Below, one piece after another: positions 6,635 to 10,574 of a stretch of DNA of 10,574 nucleotides (its first letter is position 1; the number at the start of each line of letters is the position of its first letter). The translations under genes and the position numbers were made by a program. Under the pieces are notes generated by a model, which was not told where the DNA came from, searched no databases, and saw only the letters and a program-made list of their open reading frames with translations. The stretch is from Clostridia bacterium (GTDB taxonomy: Bacteria; Bacillota_A; Clostridia; Oscillospirales; Acutalibacteraceae): the NCBI GenBank assembly GCA_017547865.1, contig JAFYOA010000115.1, positions 1-10,574 on the forward strand, written 5' to 3'.

Positions 6635-6663
6635 ATTTTACCACGTTCCCGCAAAAAAGCCAA
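6635..6663 (-). promoter_or_regulatory. Sigma-A promoter for the lipoprotein gene
   Basis: On the minus strand TTGGCT (6663-6658) is followed by 17 bp and TAAAAT (6640-6635), preceded by TGg (extended -10). The predicted start near 6628 leaves a leader of about 70 nt. It diverges from the promoter at 6695-6723. Confidence 0.6.
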
Positions 6664-6694
6664 CAATTTTCACGCGGTGAACCCTATGCCGGAA

Positions 6695-6723
6695 TTGACG
6701 GTGACGAAAACTTTTGGTATGAT
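6695..6723 (+). promoter_or_regulatory. Sigma-A promoter for the ADP-ribosylglycohydrolase operon
   Basis: TTGACG (6695-6700), 17 bp, then TATGAT (6718-6723) with TGg in front (extended -10). The predicted start near 6730 gives a leader of about 24 nt with AGGAGGTG (6741-6748). This supports the GTG start at 6754 and excludes the longer open frame that begins upstream at 6469. Confidence 0.8.
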
Positions 6724-6753
6724 AAGATTGTACAAAACAAAGGAGGTGTTTTT

Positions 6754-7584
6754 GTGTACGGTGCACTTTTGGGAGATATTACCGGCTCCCGGTATGAATT
6801 CAGTCGGCCCACCCATTTTGATCCTTATACGGTTCCGCTGTTTGACGGCAGCTGCCGTTTTACCGACGATACCGTCATGTCCGTAGCGGTCAAGTATGCA
6901 CTGCTCACCGGCACATCCTACGCAAAAGCCTTCCATCTTTTCGGTAAGCGCTACCCCAAGGCAGGCTATGGCGTTATGTTTAAGCAATGGCTGGAAACCG
7001 GCAGCGAGCGGGGCTACAACAGCTTTGGCAACGGCGGCGCCATGCGGGCCGGGTTCATCGGTCAATGGGCCTCCTCTCTGGAAGAAGCCGAACGGGAAGC
7101 CGCCCGCAGTGCGGAATGTACCCACAACCACCCGGAGGGCATTAAAGCTGCCCAGTGTACTGCCGGCGCCACGTTTCTAGCACTGCACGGGGCTACAAAA
7201 AAAGAAATCATGCATTACGGGGCAAAATTCGGCTATTCCATCCATCGCCCGCTGGCACTGTACCGGCCCTTTGGTAAATTCGATGTTACCGCCATGGGCA
7301 CAATGCCCTTGGCTCTGCGCTGTTTTTTTGAAAGCACCGATTGGGAGTCCTGCATCCGCAACGCCTTCAGTGTGAAATGCGATACCGATACTGTTTGCTG
7401 CATTGCCGGCGGTATTGCCGATGCTTTTTACGGCGGCACGGGGCAGGAGGAAGAAAAACTGCTGCGACGTTTTTTGGTGCAGCCGGACCAATACGGACGG
7501 CTCGACCCCTTTTTGTACGAATGGGCCGTCAAGCCCCTTCACCCGGAGATTTCTGAACTCACAGGAAAGGAACCTGTTTTATGA
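6754..7584 (+). CDS. ADP-ribosylglycohydrolase family protein
   Basis: This family (PF03747; ARH/DraG type) hydrolyses ADP-ribose from modified proteins, nucleic acids or small molecules using two metal ions. The 276-residue cytoplasmic protein has the expected order of motifs. The N-terminal GALLGDITGSRYEF comes first. The metal-binding TDDT is at 37-40 (RFTDDTVMSVAVKYALL). A Gly-rich loop GYNSFGNGGAMR lies near 87-98, and the second metal site DTDT at 210-213 (CDTDTVCCIAGGIADAFYG). All recognisable metal ligands are present, so it is probably active. The start is GTG 6754, placed 5 nt after AGGAGGTG and downstream of a good promoter. Its stop overlaps the next gene's ATG by ATGA (7581-7584), so translation is coupled. 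The target of the hydrolase cannot be deduced; the partner gene is the best clue. Confidence 0.93.
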   Translation: MYGALLGDITGSRYEFSRPTHFDPYTVPLFDGSCRFTDDTVMSVAVKYALLTGTSYAKAFHLFGKRYPKAGYGVMFKQWLETGSERGYNSFGNGGAMRAGFIGQWASSLEEAEREAARSAECTHNHPEGIKAAQCTAGATFLALHGATKKEIMHYGAKFGYSIHRPLALYRPFGKFDVTAMGTMPLALRCFFESTDWESCIRNAFSVKCDTDTVCCIAGGIADAFYGGTGQEEEKLLRRFLVQPDQYGRLDPFLYEWAVKPLHPEISELTGKEPVL

Positions 7585-8093
7585 AAATTATTACCTATCA
7601 GTCCGCTGCAGTGTGGCGCATACTCAAACAAAACCGTGTGTATCGCGCCTTTCCCAGCCTGAAATATAAAAACGAATACGCCGCTCTTATCGATATGCTG
7701 GGTCTGCACTGTGTGTGCCCGGTGTTTGGCGTGCTGCCCGGCCGCCGGCAGAATACCAACGGCAAAGTTTCTGCCTCGTATCGTCTGGTGCTGGAAGTGC
7801 CGGAGGAAAAGGTAAAGCTGACAGAATACGCCGTGTGGGCGGATTTCATCTACTATTCCCAGTATTCCAAGCCCGATGATTACACCCGGCTGACCCCGGA
7901 CTGCACGGAGATCAGCCAAAAGGATTACACCGCCCTCATCGATGACCTGAAGGCCCAGCGGACGGAAAAAGAATATAAGGTTCCCCAGGTTGTGCTGGAA
8001 GAGATCCTGCCGGAATGGGTGATCAGCGCCAAGGATATGTCCAAACTGAACCCGCTGCAGAAGCTCAAGCTTCGGTTGGGCATGAACATCTGA
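7581..8093 (+). CDS. Uncharacterised protein resembling DUF3841
   Basis: The 170-residue soluble protein has no signal peptide or membrane segment. From memory of the family, it resembles DUF3841 in three places. These are the opening strand and helix (IITYQSAAVWRILKQNRVYRAF), the KNEYAALIDML helix leading to CPVFGVLPGRR, and YRLVLEVPEEKVKLTEYAVW. The C-terminal third is charged and helical. The N-terminal pattern (strand, helix with W-x-x-L, then V-Y-R-A) also recalls small ADP-ribosyltransferase-like folds, but no catalytic H-Y-E or R-S-E set can be confirmed. The ATG overlaps the stop of the ADP-ribosylglycohydrolase gene by 4 nt, with GGAAAGGA upstream, so the two are made together. The HAD gene follows 10 bp after its stop. 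Function unknown; the family call is tentative, the gene itself is certain. Confidence 0.75.
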   Translation: MKIITYQSAAVWRILKQNRVYRAFPSLKYKNEYAALIDMLGLHCVCPVFGVLPGRRQNTNGKVSASYRLVLEVPEEKVKLTEYAVWADFIYYSQYSKPDDYTRLTPDCTEISQKDYTALIDDLKAQRTEKEYKVPQVVLEEILPEWVISAKDMSKLNPLQKLKLRLGMNI

Positions 8094-8103
8094 GGAGGAC
8101 GAC

Positions 8104-8934
8104 ATGATCCGTTTGTTTGCTTTTGACCTGGACGGCACCATGCTGAACAGCGGCGGCCAGCTTTCTGCTGCCAACCGGGATGCCCTGATTGCCGCTGCCG
8201 AACAGGGAACACTGCTGGTCCCCACCACCGGCCGCCTGCTTTCTTTTATGCCGAAAGACCTGATGGCCCTGCCCCAGGTGCGGTATCTTGTGTCTTCCAA
8301 CGGTGCCATTGTTTACGACCGTAAAGAAGAGAAGGTTTTGGCCGATGATCTTATTCCCACCGAGCTTGCGGTGAAAGTGATGGAAGTTTACGATGAATTC
8401 GGCGTGTATTACGAATTTTACGACCGGGGCAGCGCGGTGACCTTCACCGATAATGTGCGCCTGGGCGAAGAAGTGTATCATTTTCCGCCGGACCGTCTGC
8501 GGTACCTGAAAAAAGAATACCGGGCCAAGGTGCCGGACCAGAAAGCCTATATTCTGGAAAACAATATCCGCCCGGAAAAGCTGAACACCCAGTTTGTGCC
8601 GCCGGAGATTCGCCCGGAGCTTACTGCCCGCCTGCGTGCTTTGGGCGAAATGGAAATCGCGTCGTCTCTGCCCAATACCATGGAGATCAATGCGCCGGGT
8701 GTGTGCAAGTCGAAGGGACTGGAAACGCTGTGCGGCCTGCTGGGCTTTGACCGCAGCGAGGTAATGACTCTGGGCGACGGTGAGAACGACGAACCCATGC
8801 TGCGCTGGGCGGTTGTCTCCGTTGCTATGGGAAATGCGGGGGAGAGCACCAGAGCCGCCGCAAAGTTTATGACCGATGATAACGACCACGACGGTGCCGC
8901 CCGGGCCATCGAGCGGTTCTTTCTGAAAAAATAA
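8104..8934 (+). CDS. Cof-type HAD-superfamily hydrolase
   Basis: HAD hydrolases of the Cof/IIB class dephosphorylate sugar phosphates, nucleotides or other phosphometabolites in the cytoplasm. The 276-residue length is typical. Motif I is D8-L-D10-G-T (nucleophile D8, acid/base D10). Motif II is T42 in PTTGR. The motif III lysine is K204 in VCKSKGLETL. Motif IV is GDGEND (224-229), with D225 and D229 binding magnesium. The middle segment (about 85-190) is the C2-type cap that sets specificity and is not diagnostic. The start ATG at 8104 follows GAGGAGG (8092-8098), which overlaps the stop of the preceding gene. It is the last gene of the ADP-ribosylglycohydrolase operon, so a phosphate released from an ADP-ribose-related compound is a reasonable but unproved substrate. 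Confidence 0.93.
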   Translation: MIRLFAFDLDGTMLNSGGQLSAANRDALIAAAEQGTLLVPTTGRLLSFMPKDLMALPQVRYLVSSNGAIVYDRKEEKVLADDLIPTELAVKVMEVYDEFGVYYEFYDRGSAVTFTDNVRLGEEVYHFPPDRLRYLKKEYRAKVPDQKAYILENNIRPEKLNTQFVPPEIRPELTARLRALGEMEIASSLPNTMEINAPGVCKSKGLETLCGLLGFDRSEVMTLGDGENDEPMLRWAVVSVAMGNAGESTRAAAKFMTDDNDHDGAARAIERFFLKK

Positions 8935-8963
8935 AAACACCCAAAGCGAAGTGCTTCGGGTGT
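8925..8963 (-). terminator. Terminator between the convergent HAD and DUF4364 genes
   Basis: The hairpin pairs 8937-8947 with 8953-8963 (ACACCC, one A-C mismatch, AAGC; 5-nt loop). On the minus strand it is followed by TTTTTATTTTTTC, a strong U tract that overlaps the end of the HAD gene. On the plus strand the tail (TGGGTGC) is not U-rich, so it chiefly terminates the DUF4364 gene. Confidence 0.82.
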
Positions 8964-8971
8964 TGGGTGCA

Positions 8972-9559
8972 TCAGCGGGTAGCGGTATTGAAGAGATCCT
9001 CCGCCAGTTCGCGGTTGCCGGTGGCCGCTGCCAGCAGCAGACGGTAAATGCTCACCGGGTCTTTGTGGAAATTGCGCTTCACCATGCGTGCCTGGTACAG
9101 GTCCGGCACATACAGGGTGAACTGCATCAACTCCACATTGCCGCCGGAAACATGGCAGATCACATTGTAGCCGTTGTCGGTGCGTTCGATCTCCACGGTG
9201 TTTTCCCGTTCGATCTTCGCCTGGGCACGCAGCTGCATGGCGGCCTGAATGGCTTTTTCACGCACAGAAAGGGGCAGAACGGCGTACAGACTTTCCGAAA
9301 TCTGCCGGCCTGTGGCAGTGGGGGTGTAGTCGCCGGTGTCCTCGTCCTTTTCAATGTTGTTCATTTCTTCCAGAGAAGAGAAGGCGTCGTTGATCTCAAA
9401 ATAATTGGCCAGCGCCTGTTCCTGCAGCACCTGCACCACGTCTTCTTTGGAGAAGGGGGCATCCAGGGTGCACAGCATATAGCAAATGAGGATCTTGATA
9501 TCGTTTTTGGTGCGCAGACCGCCAAAGTCCACGCCGCCGGTAAACGCGTCAAATTCCAT
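8972..9559 (-). CDS. DUF4364 family winged-helix protein
   Basis: The 195-residue protein starts MEFDAFTGGVDFGGLRTKNDIKILICYML. I recognise this as the conserved start of DUF4364 (PF14277), a Firmicute family with a winged helix-turn-helix. Residues about 18-75 fit the wHTH, including SKEDVVQVLQEQALANYFEINDAFSSLEEMNNI. The remainder is a mixed alpha/beta domain found in the family (ISESLYAVLPLSVREKA, MQFTLYVPDLYQARMVKRNF). It is presumably a DNA-binding regulator, but no target is known. The start ATG at 9559 is preceded by GAGGTGAT and matches the family N-terminus. An open frame continues far upstream but is antisense to the cupin gene. It is transcribed alone, divergently from the cupin, from a promoter overlapped by a TGCA dyad, which suggests autoregulation. 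Confidence 0.9.
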   Translation of the reverse strand: MEFDAFTGGVDFGGLRTKNDIKILICYMLCTLDAPFSKEDVVQVLQEQALANYFEINDAFSSLEEMNNIEKDEDTGDYTPTATGRQISESLYAVLPLSVREKAIQAAMQLRAQAKIERENTVEIERTDNGYNVICHVSGGNVELMQFTLYVPDLYQARMVKRNFHKDPVSIYRLLLAAATGNRELAEDLFNTATR

Positions 9560-9601
9560 ACAAATCACCTCGTCATGTTGTTGCTGGGGTATCTTATTCT
9601 T

Positions 9602-9630
9602 ATTGTAACACAAACCGGCGCATACTGCAA
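9602..9630 (-). promoter_or_regulatory. Sigma-A promoter for the DUF4364 gene
   Basis: On the minus strand TTGCAG (9630-9625) is followed by 17 bp and TACAAT (9607-9602) with TGt before it (extended -10). The weak -35 is compensated by the extended -10. The -35 lies inside the dyad at 9626-9640. Confidence 0.65.
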
Positions 9631-9673
9631 AAGGTTTGCACCGTAAAACAAAAATATTTTTGCACAAAGTGCA
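9626..9673. promoter_or_regulatory. Two TGCA-type dyads in the DUF4364/cupin divergent intergenic region
   Basis: TGCAAA-AGG-TTTGCA (9626-9640) and TGCAC-AAA-GTGCA (9661-9673) are both perfect inverted repeats with 3-bp centres, 34 bp apart. TTTGCAC also occurs as a direct repeat at 9635-9641 and 9659-9665. The first dyad covers the DUF4364 -35; the second ends just before the cupin ribosome binding site (AAAGGAAGGA, about 9678-9687). They could be operators for one regulator acting on both genes. I could not identify a convincing plus-strand -10/-35 pair for the cupin. Confidence 0.45.
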
Positions 9674-9694
9674 GTTGAAAGGAAGGAATTTCCC

Positions 9695-10042
9695 ATGATC
9701 AAACGTAAAAACGAACAGACCGCAGTGGTCAACCACGAAATGCGCGGCGGCACCGGCGATGTAACCGTGCGCCGTTACTTGGATGCCGGCGAATACAATG
9801 GCCGCGCCCGCTTGCTGGCCAGCCTCACCCTGGAGCCCGGTTCCTCCATTGGTCCCCATGTGCATGAAAACGAAGAGGAGATCTTCATTGTGCTGAAAGG
9901 CACCGCCGCTTATCTGGATGGCGATAAGGAAGAAATGCTGTATCCCGGTGACAGCTGCATCGTGCTGGGCGGCGGCAAGCATTCCGTGCGCAACCCCGGC
10001 ACCGAAGACACCGAGCTGTGCGCTGTGATCCTGACCTACTGA
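9695..10042 (+). CDS. Small single-domain cupin protein
   Basis: The 115-residue protein is one cupin beta-barrel. Cupin motif 1, G-x5-H-x-H-x4-E-x6-G, is complete: G49, H55, H57, E62, G69 (PHVHENEEEIFIVLKG). Motif 2 is P84-G85 through H96-x3-N100 (YPGDSCIVLGGGKHSVRN). H55, H57, E62 and H96 form the usual metal site (Mn, Fe, Zn or Ni), so metal binding is likely. Small stand-alone cupins include isomerases, dioxygenases and sugar-binding proteins, and the sequence does not say which. ATG 9695 follows AAAGGAAGGA. It is probably monocistronic, diverging from the DUF4364 gene and possibly under the same dyads. The stop is 11 bp before the shared hairpin terminator. Confidence 0.92.
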   Translation: MIKRKNEQTAVVNHEMRGGTGDVTVRRYLDAGEYNGRARLLASLTLEPGSSIGPHVHENEEEIFIVLKGTAAYLDGDKEEMLYPGDSCIVLGGGKHSVRNPGTEDTELCAVILTY

Positions 10043-10046
10043 TGAA

Positions 10047-10079
10047 TAAAAAAGGCCGCCTTGCTTTTGCAGGGCGGTC
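10047..10079 (-). terminator. Terminator between the convergent cupin and XRE genes
   Basis: GGCCGCCTTGC (10054-10064) pairs with GCAGGGCGGTC (10069-10079) over a TTTT loop: 11 bp including two G-U pairs. The minus-strand tail TTTTTTA (10053-10047) is a strong U tract serving the XRE gene. The plus-strand tail (ACTTTGTATTC) is weaker but may serve the cupin. Confidence 0.85.
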
Positions 10080-10088
10080 ACTTTGTAT

Positions 10089-10505
10089 TCAGTTTTGTTC
10101 CTCCTGGGCGGCATGCAGGGTCTTGCGCATTTCCTGCAGGATCATCTGTCGGTCCTGGGTAGAAAGGGCACGGTAATACAGCAGAACTTCCCGTTCGGCG
10201 CGGGTCAGCTTGTTGGCGGTTTCCGGCAGATCTGCTGCGCCGTTTGCCATCGCTTCCTCATTCGCATCACTTTCGCTTTCCGTCACGGCACCAACAATTT
10301 CCTCGTCCATCAGTAGCTCATCCACCGAAACATTAAACAAATCAGCCAGCGCTTTTACCGTGCGGATATCCGGGGTGGTTTTTCCGATTTCGTAGTATGT
10401 ATAGGTGGACCGGTCGACATTCAGCACTGCGGCGACCTGTTGCTGCGTAAATCCGCACGTTTTGCGGATGCCGCGGAGCTTTTGAGAAATTGTTTTCAAC
10501 TCCAT
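10089..10505 (-). CDS. XRE-family (HTH_3) transcriptional regulator
   Basis: The 138-residue protein has a Cro/CI-type helix-turn-helix at about residues 6-61: LRGIRKTCGFTQQQVAAVLN, VDRSTYTYYEIGKTTPD and ALADLFNVSVDELL. A flexible acidic linker follows (about 66-98). The C-terminal helical segment (LTRAEREVLLYYRALSTQDRQMILQEM) resembles the dimerising tail of many clostridial XRE repressors. ATG 10505 is preceded by AAGGAGAA. The leader contains a dyad and a Spo0A-box-like heptamer (10525-10544), so autoregulation or sporulation-linked control is possible. Targets are unknown. The convergent cupin gene is a neighbour but not in the same transcript. Confidence 0.93.
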   Translation of the reverse strand: MELKTISQKLRGIRKTCGFTQQQVAAVLNVDRSTYTYYEIGKTTPDIRTVKALADLFNVSVDELLMDEEIVGAVTESESDANEEAMANGAADLPETANKLTRAEREVLLYYRALSTQDRQMILQEMRKTLHAAQEEQN

Positions 10506-10524
10506 ATTTCAAATTCTCCTTTTC

Positions 10525-10544
10525 CGTCGTGTCGAATCACGGCG
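10525..10544. promoter_or_regulatory. Dyad with embedded 0A-box heptamer in the XRE leader
   Basis: CGTCGTG (10525-10531) is complementary to CACGGCG (10538-10544) with one G-U pair and a 6-nt centre. The overlapping TGTCGAA (10530-10536) is an exact Spo0A-box heptamer. The site lies about 4-24 nt downstream of the predicted start of transcription, a position suited to repression. Either reading is tentative. Confidence 0.35.
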
Positions 10545-10554
10545 ATTTGTATTT

Positions 10555-10563
10555 AGTATAGCA
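10555..10563 (-). promoter_or_regulatory. Extended -10 of the XRE gene promoter (-35 outside the window)
   Basis: On the minus strand TGc-TATACT (10563-10555) is a good extended -10, about 50 bp before the start codon. A -35 at 17-bp spacing would lie at about 10578-10583, beyond the right edge. Confidence 0.6.
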
Positions 10564-10574
10564 TATTTTACAGA

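Noticed and set aside
6728..6735. TTGTACAA palindrome near the start of the ADP-ribosylglycohydrolase transcript
   Set aside because: The perfect dyad is only 8 bp with no flanking symmetry, and such short palindromes are common by chance.
6469..6753. N-terminal extension of the ADP-ribosylglycohydrolase frame
   Set aside because: It overlaps the lipoprotein 5' end and both divergent promoters, and the GTG at 6754 has an excellent ribosome binding site and begins the family's conserved N-terminus.
9560..10114. Upstream extension of the DUF4364 frame
   Set aside because: It is antisense to the cupin gene and crosses the promoter; the family N-terminus begins at ATG 9559.

Overview
The window comes from an endospore-forming, GC-rich Firmicute, most likely a clostridial gut-type lineage such as Oscillospirales. 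This rests on an adjacent spoIIGA-sigE pair (sporulation protease and mother-cell sigma factor), a DUF4364 regulator typical of Clostridia, strong AGGAGG-type ribosome binding sites, and sigma-A promoters with TGn extended -10 elements. The species-level placement is inference. No mobile element, CRISPR array, tRNA, rRNA or origin is visible, and no gene-free stretch exceeds 300 bases.

Left part (1-3210): the end of a GNAT acetyltransferase and its terminator are followed by spoIIGA and sigE (516-2057). These are expressed from a promoter that looks like the classical Spo0A-activated spoIIG promoter: a -35-like/0A-box element 21 bp from a perfect TATAAT. SpoIIGA would cleave the short pro-sequence of SigE in the mother cell. 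Next comes a separately promoted D-2-hydroxyacid dehydrogenase, not sigG, which usually follows sigE.

Middle (3218-6557, minus strand): a two-gene unit holds an FAD-dependent oxidoreductase of the PF12831 type with an extra C-terminal beta-rich domain, followed 12 bp later by a small P-loop kinase-like protein. It is driven by a perfect-consensus sigma-A promoter. Upstream lies a Ser/Glu-linker lipoprotein whose terminator abuts that promoter.

Right-middle (6754-8934, plus strand): a tight three-gene operon encodes an ADP-ribosylglycohydrolase, a translationally coupled protein resembling DUF3841, and a Cof-type HAD phosphatase. This is the best candidate here for an undescribed functional module, possibly for handling ADP-ribosylated or NAD-derived substrates.

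Right end (8972-10574): a DUF4364 winged-helix regulator (minus) and a small cupin (plus) diverge from an intergenic region with two TGCA-type dyads. An XRE-family repressor (minus) closes the window, with a dyad and an exact 0A-box heptamer in its leader. Each convergent gene pair is separated by one hairpin terminator.
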